From assembly GCF_019050325.1 (NCBI RefSeq), contig NZ_VOMB01000020.1:488497-552496 (forward strand): 64,000 nucleotides of DNA. Direction: 5' to 3'. The notes below the pieces were generated by a model, which saw only the letters and a program-made list of their open reading frames with translations, was not told the DNA's origin and ran no database searches. Below are positions 1-7,451 of this stretch, piece by piece (within the stretch, counting starts at the first letter, position 1; each line of letters begins with the position of its first letter). This DNA is from [Mycobacterium] fortunisiensis. Its GTDB lineage: Bacteria > Actinomycetota > Actinomycetes > Mycobacteriales > Mycobacteriaceae. Made by a program: the position numbers and the translations under genes.

Positions 1-93
1 GCCACCCGCGCCTCGGTCCTGGTGCCCGAGTACGTGTTGACCCGGCATCTGGCCTCGATCGCCGCCCGCACCGCATTCACACCGGGCCGCTGA
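1..93 (+). CDS. C-terminal fragment of an unrecognised protein
   Basis: An open frame enters from the left edge and ends at TGA 91-93, giving 30 residues (start ATRASVLVPE, end AAR TAFTPGR). It is convergent with the Rpf gene, whose stop lies 2 bases away. GC content and codon use look like real coding sequence for this genome, but the fragment carries no motif I can name. It could also be a chance frame, since only 93 bases are visible. Confidence 0.4.
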   Translation, partial: ATRASVLVPEYVLTRHLASIAARTAFTPGR

Positions 94-95
94 GG

Positions 96-572
96 TCAGT
101 GCGGCACGCCGAACGCGGCCAGCGGGTCCAGGAATGTCGTGCAGATCCGACGCAGGTCGAAGATTCCCAACACAGCCCCGGAGCGCACGGCCTGGCAGCC
201 GGTCGGCGCACTGGGGGCCGCCCAGCCGGCCGGCATCCCGCCGCGGGCACCGCACGTCGGCCACGCCCCGATCCCCTGGGTCGCCAGGACGTTCTCGGCG
301 ACCCTGATCTGCTCCTCGCGCGACGCGGTGGCCGGCGATCCGACACCGCCGTGCGCGGCCCAGGTGGCCGGCTTGAACTGCAGGCCGCCATAGGCACCGT
401 TGCCGGTGTTGGTGGACCAGTTGCCCCCGGACTCACACTCGGCGATGGCATCCCAGTTCACCGTGTCCGCCCCGGCGGTCGCCGTCATCCCCGACACGGG
501 CGTCAGGATGAGGCCCGCCGAAGCTGCAGCAAGCCAGAAAGCCCTGTTCAACGCCTTTCGAATGGTCATCAT
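96..572 (-). CDS. Resuscitation-promoting factor, RpfC-like, secreted
   Basis: A 158-residue protein with an N-terminal signal peptide (cleavage likely after ATAGA, about residue 35) and a lysozyme-like Rpf domain beginning NWDAIAECESGGNW. The Glu of CESGG is the expected catalytic acid. The Cys in CESGG and the Cys in WPTCGA are the family disulfide pair. Rpf proteins are exported muralytic enzymes that cleave peptidoglycan and stimulate regrowth. The GGLQFKPATWAA and WPTCGA signatures and the roughly 45-residue C-terminal tail resemble RpfC more than RpfE. The start at 572 is preferred over the longer frame to 623 because GGGAAGGG lies a few bases upstream and the signal peptide starts there. 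A CRP-type palindrome sits 85 bases upstream. M. smegmatis also carries two rpf genes near korAB. Confidence 0.88.
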   Translation of the reverse strand: MMTIRKALNRAFWLAAASAGLILTPVSGMTATAGADTVNWDAIAECESGGNWSTNTGNGAYGGLQFKPATWAAHGGVGSPATASREEQIRVAENVLATQGIGAWPTCGARGGMPAGWAAPSAPTGCQAVRSGAVLGIFDLRRICTTFLDPLAAFGVPH

Positions 573-656
573 CGCGGCCCTTCCCCGACCTTTGACACCA
601 GGACCGCTGCATATGCCGGTCACGTTCGTGCAACTGTGCGGTCACTAATGGGTTCG

Positions 657-672
657 TGTGACCAACGTCACG
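657..672. promoter_or_regulatory. Putative CRP (cAMP receptor protein) site
   Basis: TGTGA-N6-TCACG with spacer CCAACG, which fits the mycobacterial CRP (Rv3676 type) consensus of GTGA and TCAC half-sites separated by six bases. It lies 85 bases upstream of the start of the Rpf gene that begins at 572. CRP control of rpfA is known in M. tuberculosis; its extension to this gene is inferred from the motif. Confidence 0.6.
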
Positions 673-748
673 CGTTACAGCCGGGGCTGAAGTTTTTTCC
701 GGGGATGTGGGGACTGGAGTAACCGAAGGGCCTGCTGAGGAAACAGAA

Positions 749-775
749 GCGGTGCCGGGCATTGCCCGGCACCGC
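749..775 (-). terminator. Rho-independent-like terminator of rpfE
   Basis: A perfect 12-bp inverted repeat (GCGGTGCCGGGC and its complement) with a 3-base loop, 31 bases past the rpfE stop. Read on the minus strand it is followed by TTCTGTTTCC. It separates rpfE from the downstream second rpf gene, so the two are probably separate transcripts. Confidence 0.7.
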
Positions 776-805
776 TCCCAAATGTTTTCGGCTGGCTCCG
801 CGGTA

Positions 806-1129
806 CTAGCCGCGTCGGCCGCAGACCGGCCAGGCGCCGATGCCCTGCGAACGCAGCACGTTCTCGGCGACGCGGATCTGCTCCGCGCGCGAGGCGTTGT
901 GCGGCGAACCCGAGCCGCCGTTGGCGCGCCAGGTGCTCATGGTGAACTGCAGGCCGCCGTAGTAGCCGTTACCGGTGTTGATCGCCCAGTTGCCGCCCGA
1001 CTCGCAGGCCGCCACGGCATCCCAGTTGACGCTGTCCGCATTGGCGGTACCGGCACCGAGTGCCACCGGAGCCACAGCCAGCGCTCCAGCAATGATGCCC
1101 AGCCCAAACGTCTTGCGGATGTTCTTCAC
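806..1129 (-). CDS. rpfE: Resuscitation-promoting factor RpfE
   Basis: A 107-residue secreted Rpf. After a signal peptide ending near GTANA-DS, the mature protein is almost only the Rpf domain: NWDAVAACESGGNW carries the catalytic Glu, and the C-terminus AENVLRSQGIGAWPVCGRRG matches that of M. tuberculosis RpfE. It lacks the long Pro/Ala-rich linker of that protein. Position beside mobA-korB-korA also fits rpfE. The GTG at 1129 is chosen because GAGAGGAATGAA precedes it and the signal peptide (VKNIRKTFGLGI) begins there; the in-frame extension to 1246 looks like leader DNA. The gene has a long upstream region with a perfect CRP palindrome about 390 bases from the start. Confidence 0.88.
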   Translation of the reverse strand: MKNIRKTFGLGIIAGALAVAPVALGAGTANADSVNWDAVAACESGGNWAINTGNGYYGGLQFTMSTWRANGGSGSPHNASRAEQIRVAENVLRSQGIGAWPVCGRRG

Positions 1130-2182
1130 TTCATTCCTCTCGCCAAGCGCGCGCCACCCACGCCCGCTCATGCGGGTACGCAGCCTGAATCCAGGCCGGA
1201 AGGGTTGGTTCATGCCGTCTCGGTCAGGCACGAAAGGGAGGGCCACAGTGCCCGGCCCGGGATCAGACCCAGGCCCCCGCGTCGGGCGTAAATCGCCACC
1301 GCGGCCCCACTCACACGCAGGTTCTTGGTGTTGAAATTATTTGCTCCGTGACGGAGACGCTTTGGACCGTACAAAGGTCTCAGGGAGAAGTCATCTCGAT
1401 GTAGAAGCGATAGCGGAAAGATCACGGCCAGATAACGGCGCGCTGAACGGGTCGTTTCCGCAGGTCACAGACCCGACCGACGCCGTTACCGTTTCGTGAT
1501 AGATACAAACAGAACGTGAGGCAGATCACGGCCTTTTTGTGAACTGGCCCACTTGATGCAAGTCCAGCAAACACTGCCATGCAGTCGGGAGCCCCGAAAA
1601 GCGCTGGTAGATGCCATTGACGAGTGTCACCTCGGCTCAGGCGGCGCGAATATGTTCGCTATCCGGCCGGCACTGTCCGAAACCTGACGTATGACCAAAC
1701 ATGTTGACGCTCAAGCGCTGTCGCCCATGATTCCCTGCCAGCAAGGTGGTCGCCACAACCGGTACCGGGCGCGAGAATCCGCCTCGATTCTCTTCAAATA
1801 CCTTATGATGCAGCGTATTTGACCGCAACAAACGATTCGTCAGACCCCCCGGCCAACCCGGGGCCCGCGACGTCGCGAACGGCGATGCCGACAAAGCTCA
1901 CGGTCAGGACTGTTTCAACACAAAATTAGACCTGCTCACCATCGGCTCCAGCGAATCTGACGTCGAAATCTCCGTCACGCCAAGGTTGCCGAGTTACGTT
2001 GAACAACACGACCTTTGGCATTCCAGTACGGACCACCCAGTGCTGACGCTTCTCGAATTTTTCCCGCTTCCTAGGGCTGAAATAGCGTCAAACCGTCGTC
2101 CGACTATTTCAAAACGATAAATTCAGCAGAGTTCAGGTACGAATTCGCAATTTGCTGTGCGACGCGCTGGTGAGCCCAGCAG
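1130..2182. other. Gene-free, AT-enriched intergenic region
   Basis: About 1.05 kb between rpfE and mobA. Apart from the CRP palindrome I see no convincing gene. By eye the stretch from about 1310 on is near 55 percent GC, with runs such as TTGAAATTATTTGC and CTATTTCAAAACGATAAATTC, against roughly 67 percent in the flanking genes. The best open frame (1637-1894, minus, 85 codons) has no coding signature. It may be a long rpfE leader, a decayed gene or transferred DNA. Confidence 0.6.
1515..1530. promoter_or_regulatory. Putative CRP site upstream of rpfE
   Basis: CGTGA-N6-TCACG (spacer GGCAGA), a perfect palindrome matching the published mycobacterial CRP consensus at both half-sites. It lies about 390 bases upstream of the rpfE start, so rpfE would have a long leader or a distal promoter. 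Confidence 0.62.
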
Positions 2183-2803
2183 TCACGGCAGGTCGGCCGC
2201 GGTGTTGACGTTCGTCAGCGCGCGCTGCGGGGCCATCACGATCCGCTGGGTGTCGACGGACCCGGCCAGCGCGCGCATACTGCGCCGGCCGTCCGCCACC
2301 AGCCCCGCGATCCGGTCGATCAGCCTGGTGCGGTAGATCCCGGCCAGGTAATGATCCCGGCCGTCCCAGGGCAGCACGATGTCGGCGGCCACCCGCTCGG
2401 CGGCCACGGCCAGCGTGTCGATCAGGTCCGACGACAGATAGGGCATGTCCACCGCGCAGACGAAGGCACGGTCCCGGCCGGCGTCGGCAGCGGCCCGCAG
2501 CCCACGTCCGGTGGCCACCAGTGGACCGACACCGCGCACCTCGTCACGCAGTACCTGCGCGTTCAGCTCGGGTAGCGGCTGACCGGGAGCGGCGATGACG
2601 AAAACCGGCGCGCAGCGCGCACCCACGGCGGCGACCACGCGCTCGACCATCGTCGCGCCGTCCACCGGCAAGGTCGCCTTGTCGCGCCCCATACGACGCG
2701 AAGCCCCGCCCGCCAGAACTACCGCGGCGAGCGGGGCGATGCTCAGATCAATGCGATCAGTACGATCGGCGCAACTATTCGACGGTCCAGGTGTCTTTGC
2801 CAC
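2183..2803 (-). CDS. mobA: Molybdenum cofactor guanylyltransferase MobA
   Basis: A 206-residue NTP-transferase that attaches GMP to molybdopterin to form the guanine dinucleotide cofactor. The diagnostic nucleotide-binding loop VVLAGGASRRMGRDKATL is near residue 29, and the metal-binding AVDMPYL follows mid-protein. The start is taken as GTG 2803, which overlaps the korB end by 29 bases; there is no ATG in frame before the loop, and this length fits the family (about 200). Order korA-korB-mobA matches Rv2455c-Rv2453c, so it is probably co-transcribed with korAB. A possible client enzyme, the FdhF-like oxidoreductase, is encoded at 7.5 kb, although that family may use either cofactor form. Confidence 0.85.
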   Translation of the reverse strand: MAKTPGPSNSCADRTDRIDLSIAPLAAVVLAGGASRRMGRDKATLPVDGATMVERVVAAVGARCAPVFVIAAPGQPLPELNAQVLRDEVRGVGPLVATGRGLRAAADAGRDRAFVCAVDMPYLSSDLIDTLAVAAERVAADIVLPWDGRDHYLAGIYRTRLIDRIAGLVADGRRSMRALAGSVDTQRIVMAPQRALTNVNTAADLP

Positions 2804-3887
2804 GCAGCAAGGATTGCAGAGCGGCGGTGTCATGGGGCTTTGATTCGATCGCCGTGTTGACCTGCTGACGCGCGGCGTCGTCGTAGGTGGGGCGGTTGAC
2901 CTTGCGGAAGATGCCCATGACCATGTGGTCGAGGTTCTGCTCGGACAGCCGCGACAACGCGAAAGCGTAAGCGGGATCATCGATCTCGGCGTTGTGGACC
3001 ACGATGTCCTCGGCCGCGACCTCGGCGGTCTTGGCGACCTCAAGGCCATAGCCGGACTTGACCACGCAGTACTCGCCGTCGGCACCGAACGTGATCGGCT
3101 CACCGTGGGTGACGCTGATCAGCCGCTCCTCGGCACCCTCCTTGCGCAGGGCGTCGAACGAACCGTCGTTGAAGATCGGGCAGTCCTGCATGATCTCCAC
3201 CAGCGCCGCGCCGCGGTGCTCGGCCGCCCCGCGCAGCACCTCGGACAGACCCTTGCGGTCGGAGTCCAGCGCGCGGCCGACGAACGTGGCCTCGGCGCCC
3301 AGCGCCAGCGACACCGGGTTGAACGGGTAGTCCAGCGAGCCCATCGGGGTCGACTTGGTGACCTTGCCGACCTCGGAGGTGGGCGAGTACTGCCCCTTGG
3401 TCAAGCCGTAGATCCGGTTGTTGAACAGCAGGATCGTGATGTTGATGTTGCGGCGCAACGCGTGGATCAGGTGGTTACCACCGATGGACAACGAGTCACC
3501 GTCGCCGGTGACCACCCACACCGACAGATCCGGGCGGGCCAGGGCCAGGCCGGTGGCGATGGTCGGGGCACGCCCGTGGATCGAGTGGAAGCCGTAGGTC
3601 TCCAGGTAGTACGGGAACCGGCTGGAGCAGCCGATACCACTGATGAAGGCGATGTTCTCGCGCTTCAGACCCAACTCCGGCAGGAAGTTGCGGATCGTGT
3701 TGAGGATGACGTAGTCACCGCAACCGGGGCACCAGCGCACCTCCTGGTCGCTGGTGAAGTCCTTGCCCTTCTGTGGCTGGTCGGTGGTGGGCACCAGGGC
3801 GGTCTTGCTCAGGGCTTCGCTCAGCCCCAGATCCGTGCCGATCAACTGTGCTGATCCGCGATCCGCTTCGCTTCTCGCTGTTGTCAT
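2775..3887 (-). CDS. korB: 2-oxoglutarate:ferredoxin oxidoreductase, beta subunit KorB
   Basis: A 370-residue subunit that binds thiamine pyrophosphate and, with KorA, converts 2-oxoglutarate and CoA to succinyl-CoA, CO2 and reduced ferredoxin. The TPP/Mg motif VVTGDGDSLSIGGNH ends with the usual FNN (LLFNNRIYG). Conserved cysteines are in WCPGCGDY and SGIGCSSR, as expected for iron-sulfur binding in this family. Its ATG overlaps the korA stop by 4 bases, indicating translational coupling. In mycobacteria this oxygen-tolerant enzyme gives an alternative route through the TCA cycle. Confidence 0.93.
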   Translation of the reverse strand: MTTARSEADRGSAQLIGTDLGLSEALSKTALVPTTDQPQKGKDFTSDQEVRWCPGCGDYVILNTIRNFLPELGLKRENIAFISGIGCSSRFPYYLETYGFHSIHGRAPTIATGLALARPDLSVWVVTGDGDSLSIGGNHLIHALRRNINITILLFNNRIYGLTKGQYSPTSEVGKVTKSTPMGSLDYPFNPVSLALGAEATFVGRALDSDRKGLSEVLRGAAEHRGAALVEIMQDCPIFNDGSFDALRKEGAEERLISVTHGEPITFGADGEYCVVKSGYGLEVAKTAEVAAEDIVVHNAEIDDPAYAFALSRLSEQNLDHMVMGIFRKVNRPTYDDAARQQVNTAIESKPHDTAALQSLLRGKDTWTVE

Positions 3888-5836
3888 GCGCTCGCTCCCA
3901 CGGCATTCGACTCAGTAGGTTCCTCGATGGTGGCCGCCGCCAACCGGGCGAACTTGGCCTTGTCCGCTTCCTTCTCACCGAGCGTGCCATCCAGGGCCGC
4001 ATCGATGATGCCCTCGACCTCGTCGGCCAGGAAGGCCATGCCCTCCACTTTGGTCACCGACTGGATGTCGACCAGGTACTTACCGCGCAGCAGCAACGCC
4101 AGCTGGCCGAGGTTCATCTCCGGCACCACGACCTTCGGGTAACGGCGCAGCACCTCGCCGAGGTTGGCCGGGAAGGGATTGAGGTGACGCAGATGGGCCT
4201 GGGCCACCTTGACGCCCTTGCGCCGGGCCCGGCGGCAGGCCTCGCCGATCGGACCGTAGCTGCTGCCCCAGCCCAGCATCAGCAGCTCGGCATCGCCGGT
4301 GGGGTCGTCGACCACGAGATCGGGCACCGTGATGCCGGCGACCTTCTCCTGGCGCAGCCGCACCATCAGGTCATGGTTCTTGGGCTCATACGAGATGTTG
4401 CCGGAGCCGTTGGCCGATTCGAGGCCGCCGATGCGGTGCTCCAGGCCCGCGGTGCCGGGCACCGCGAACTGGCGGGCCAGGGTCTCGGGATCGCGCGCGT
4501 AGGGCGCGAACGGCTCGCCGGACTTGGCAAACGTGTGCTCGATCGGCGGGTAGGTGCTGATGTCCGGAATCTGCCACGGCTCCGAACCGTTGGCGATGGC
4601 GCCGTCGGACAGGATGATCACCGGGGTGTGGTAATCCACCGCGATGCGCGCCGCGTCCACGGCGATGTCGAAGCAGTCCGACGGGGACCGCGGGGCCAGT
4701 ATCGCGACCGGGGATTCGCCGTTGCGCCCGAACAGCGCCTGCAGCAGGTCGGCCTGCTCGGTCTTGGTCGGCAGACCCGTCGACGGGCCGCCACGCTGAA
4801 CGTCGATGATCACCAGCGGCAGCTCGGTCATCACGGCCAGGCCGATCGCCTCGGACTTGAGCGAGACGCCCGGGCCCGAGGTGCTGGTGACGCCCAGTGC
4901 GCCGCCGTAGGAGGCGCCGATGGCCGCGCCGATGCCGGCGATCTCATCCTCGGCCTGGAAGGTCAGCACGTTGAAGTTCTTGTGCTTGGACAGCTCGTGC
5001 AGGATGTCGCTGGCCGGGGTGATCGGGTAGGTGCCCAGCACCACCTGGATCTGAGCCAGGTGCCCGGCGGCCACGATGCCGTACGCCAGCGCGGTGTTAC
5101 CCGAGATCTGCCGGTACTCACCGGACTTGAGCTTGGCCGGCGCCACCTCATAGGTGGTCGCGAAGGCCTCGGTGGTCTCGCCGTAGTTCCAACCGGCCTT
5201 GAGCGCCAGCACGTTGGCCTCGGCGACCTCGGGCTTACGGGCGAACTTCTCCCGGATGAACGCCTCGCTGGCCTCGAGTTCGCGGCCGTACATCCACGAC
5301 AGCAAGCCGAGGGCGAACATGTTCTTGGCGCGCTGGCCGTCCTTCTTGGTGGCGCCGATCGCCTCCACGGCGCCCAGGGTCAGCGTCGTCATCGCAACGG
5401 AGGTCACCACGTAGTCCGACAACGTGTCATCCTCTAGCGGATTGTTGTCGTATCCGACCTTGGCGAGGTTGCGCTTGGTGAACTCATCAGAGTTGGCGAT
5501 GATCAGCCCGCCGCGGGGCAGATCCGAGACGTTCGCCTTGAGCGCGGCCGGGTTCATGGCCACGAGCACGTCGGGTCGGTCACCGGCGGTGAGGATGTCG
5601 TAGTCGGCGATCTGGATCTGGAACGACGACACACCGGGCAGGGTGCCCTGTGGCGCGCGGATCTCGGCCGGATAGTTCGGCTGGGTCGCCAGGTCGTTGC
5701 CGAACAGTGCAGCTTCAGAAGTGAAGCGGTCACCGGTCAGCTGCATACCGTCGCCGGAGTCGCCGGCGAAGCGGATGACAACCTTCTCGAGCTTCTGCCG
5801 CGGCGCGGCGCTATTGCCGTTGCCGTTCTCACCCAC
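3884..5836 (-). CDS. korA: 2-oxoglutarate:ferredoxin oxidoreductase, alpha subunit KorA (gamma-alpha fusion)
   Basis: A 650-residue subunit. Residues about 15-190 form the gamma domain (VIRFAGDSGDGMQLTGDRF) and the rest the pyrimidine-binding alpha domain, including TYPITPASDILHEL, FQAEDEIAGIGAAIGASYGG and TSTSGPGVSLKSEAIGLA. Fusion of gamma and alpha is usual in actinobacterial Kor enzymes. The start is GTG 5836 with AAAGGCGG upstream. It is first in the korA-korB-mobA run, and a perfect 15-bp dyad lies about 240 bases upstream. Confidence 0.93.
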   Translation of the reverse strand: MGENGNGNSAAPRQKLEKVVIRFAGDSGDGMQLTGDRFTSEAALFGNDLATQPNYPAEIRAPQGTLPGVSSFQIQIADYDILTAGDRPDVLVAMNPAALKANVSDLPRGGLIIANSDEFTKRNLAKVGYDNNPLEDDTLSDYVVTSVAMTTLTLGAVEAIGATKKDGQRAKNMFALGLLSWMYGRELEASEAFIREKFARKPEVAEANVLALKAGWNYGETTEAFATTYEVAPAKLKSGEYRQISGNTALAYGIVAAGHLAQIQVVLGTYPITPASDILHELSKHKNFNVLTFQAEDEIAGIGAAIGASYGGALGVTSTSGPGVSLKSEAIGLAVMTELPLVIIDVQRGGPSTGLPTKTEQADLLQALFGRNGESPVAILAPRSPSDCFDIAVDAARIAVDYHTPVIILSDGAIANGSEPWQIPDISTYPPIEHTFAKSGEPFAPYARDPETLARQFAVPGTAGLEHRIGGLESANGSGNISYEPKNHDLMVRLRQEKVAGITVPDLVVDDPTGDAELLMLGWGSSYGPIGEACRRARRKGVKVAQAHLRHLNPFPANLGEVLRRYPKVVVPEMNLGQLALLLRGKYLVDIQSVTKVEGMAFLADEVEGIIDAALDGTLGEKEADKAKFARLAAATIEEPTESNAVGASA

Positions 5837-6076
5837 GGCTACCGCCTTTCACACGTTCTTTGACCACGTCAGTCCGGGCCGCTGTCACGTGACGCGCCGG
5901 CCGGATAGACGTCCACCGAATTTTGATGTCACTACCAGTACCGATTATTGCACTGCTCTTAGGCTGCGCTTCACCGCGACGCCCCCCGACACGCGGGTGA
6001 TCTGACCGTGAAGGTGCTGTTCACCGACGTGAAGGAAGCCCGCTTGAGACAAAACTGTGGTTTTCGTCACGTTTAG

Positions 6077-6091
6077 GAGAATGTCATTCTC
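6077..6091. promoter_or_regulatory. Perfect 15-bp dyad, probable operator
   Basis: GAGAATGTCATTCTC: two perfect 7-base arms around a single central base, extended imperfectly by TTAG/CTAA. It lies just past the kinase terminator and about 240 bases upstream of korA, so it most likely serves korA. The geometry is typical of TetR/GntR-type dimer sites; I cannot assign a regulator. Confidence 0.5.
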
Positions 6092-6096
6092 TAAGG

Positions 6097-6118
6097 AAAA
6101 GGCTACCGGCCGGTAGCC
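6097..6118 (-). terminator. Rho-independent terminator of the kinase gene
   Basis: An 18-base perfect palindrome (9-base arms GGCTACCGG) which, on the minus strand, runs into TTTTCC. It stands 43 bases past the end of the kinase reading frame. Confidence 0.7.
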
Positions 6119-6160
6119 CCGCCCCAACAGTGACGACCTCGAACTTGACACCTGTCGAGT

Positions 6161-6984
6161 CTAGCGCCGCGTGGCCAACTCGCGGGCCACCAGGACACTG
6201 GCCGCCTCGGCAGCGCCCTGCGGATCATCGCCGGCCGCCCGATGTGCGACGTAGCAGGCGGTGAACATGTCACCCGCCCCCGTGGTCTGGACATCGAGAA
6301 CCCGCCAGGCGGGCGGGATCCGCGCCACCGCGCCGTCGACGTAGATGTCGCAGCCCTCGGAGCCGTACGTCACCAGGACCTCCGGCACGCCGATCCGCTC
6401 GGCGGTCGATTTGTCGAAGACGCCGCCCGCCACCATCGCCGCCTCGTGCTCGGCGAGCTTGAGAACGGTCAGATGGGCCAGCAGATCTGCCGGAAAATGA
6501 CGGTCCTCGACCAGCGGCCCCACCCGTCGGCGCGCACCAGGCCCTGGCCGTCGTAGGCCACCCGGTGACCGCGCGCCGCCAGCGTCGCGACCGTGTCGGC
6601 CGGAAAATCGGTGCGCAGCAACGGCGCCAGGTGCACCCACGTCGTCACCGGGTCCACCATTTCGATGTCGGCGGCCGTCCACACCGGGCCGATGGCCGCC
6701 ACACTGACATGGCGGTGATCGGTGTCGTCGTAGTCGAGGCGGAACGCGCTCGTCGACGCCGCCGGCACGATCTCCACCAACGGACCGAACCGCGCGCGCA
6801 ACGGGGCAAACACTGCATGATCGCGTTCGGCCGCCATCGCGACGATCCGGCCCGCGACGTCGGCCGCCTGCAGTGCGACCCCCGCGAACGAAGCACAACC
6901 ACCCGGACTCGGCGCCGCACCGTCGATGACGTCGACCGCCAGATTGCCGAGCACGGTGACCCCGGGGACGAGCTCTCGCGACAT
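6161..6984 (-). pseudogene. PfkB/ribokinase-family sugar kinase, frameshifted
   Basis: Two frames together make one PfkB-family carbohydrate kinase of about 274 residues. The N-terminal part (start MSRELVPGVTVLGNLAVDVI, from 6984) has the family opening and a Gly-rich substrate segment (PSPGGCASFAG). The C-terminal part, in the next frame, continues PLVEDRHFPADLLAHL and holds the catalytic anion-hole motif VQTTGAGDMFTACY. The switch falls in a C/G run at 6518-6525: adding one base there joins the frames as VRADG-VGPLVED. As written, the product stops at 6469 without its ATP and catalytic residues. This is either a recent pseudogene or a one-base sequencing error in a homopolymer. The rest of the coding sequence is well preserved, so the change is recent or artefactual. 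Confidence 0.8.
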
Positions 6985-7033
6985 GGTTGCAGTGTCCCGT
7001 CGACGAGGACTCCCGCACTCCCCGACAGGCGAG

Positions 7034-7049
7034 CGTGAGCCAGATCACA
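7034..7049. promoter_or_regulatory. Putative CRP site between divergent genes
   Basis: CGTGA-N6-TCACA (spacer GCCAGA), matching the CRP consensus at both half-sites. It lies in the 138-base gap between the kinase start (6984, minus) and the small exported-protein gene (7123, plus), and could act on either. Confidence 0.55.
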
Positions 7050-7122
7050 TCCGGGGGTATGGAATAACGATCGGCTGACCTACATTTAGATAGGCAATCG
7101 ATGTGTTCGAGAAGGGATGCCC

Positions 7123-7365
7123 ATGAGTTCCAGGACGAAGCTTCTCCTCTGTACCGCCGGCATGGCCGCTGCGGCAGCCATGGCACTGCTGGGGCTGAAA
7201 AACGCTCCGAACGACCGCGCACCGGAATTGTCGGTACCCGCCGCCCAGGCCACCATGCACTTCGGGCAGACCGTGACCCAGTCCAAGGCGCCGAAAGAAC
7301 CCGAGACGCCTGCCGCGACGCCACCGGTCAAGGCCGAGCCGGCACCCACCGCCGAACCCGGCTGA
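7123..7365 (+). CDS. Small exported or membrane-anchored Ala/Pro-rich protein
   Basis: An 80-residue protein with a basic N-terminus (MSSRTKLLLCTAGMAAAAAM) followed by a hydrophobic segment, then a Pro/Ala/Glu-rich tail ending PAPTAEPG. This looks like a signal peptide or single anchor with a disordered extracellular part. ATG 7123 is preferred over ATG 7117 because GAAGGG abuts the latter and is correctly spaced from the former. I do not recognise a family. A short hairpin (AGCCGC/GCGGCT, 7365-7381) overlaps the stop and may attenuate read-through to the next gene. Confidence 0.65.
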   Translation: MSSRTKLLLCTAGMAAAAAMALLGLKNAPNDRAPELSVPAAQATMHFGQTVTQSKAPKEPETPAATPPVKAEPAPTAEPG

Positions 7366-7451
7366 GCCGCAAACTGCGGCTGCCGCGGGGTGAGTGTGCC
7401 GGGGCGCCCGTTGTTTTCGAGGTCCAGCTTCTCGGGGACTAGATTGACCTC

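Larger units (their letters stand above)
5837..6160. other. korA upstream region
   Basis: 324 bases between the kinase pseudogene and korA. It contains the kinase terminator (6097-6118) and a 15-bp dyad (6077-6091); I see no gene. An A/T-richer patch on the korA side (near 5930-5960) may hold the promoter. Confidence 0.55.

Noticed and set aside
1130..1500. Possible c-di-AMP (ydaO-type) riboswitch upstream of rpfE, as known for rpfA
   Set aside because: I looked for the conserved ydaO core and did not find it; the region has no matching helices by eye. An Rfam search would settle it.
1637..1894. 85-codon open frame in the AT-enriched block
   Set aside because: No ribosome site, no conserved motif and composition unlike local genes; it may be a remnant but cannot be called a gene.
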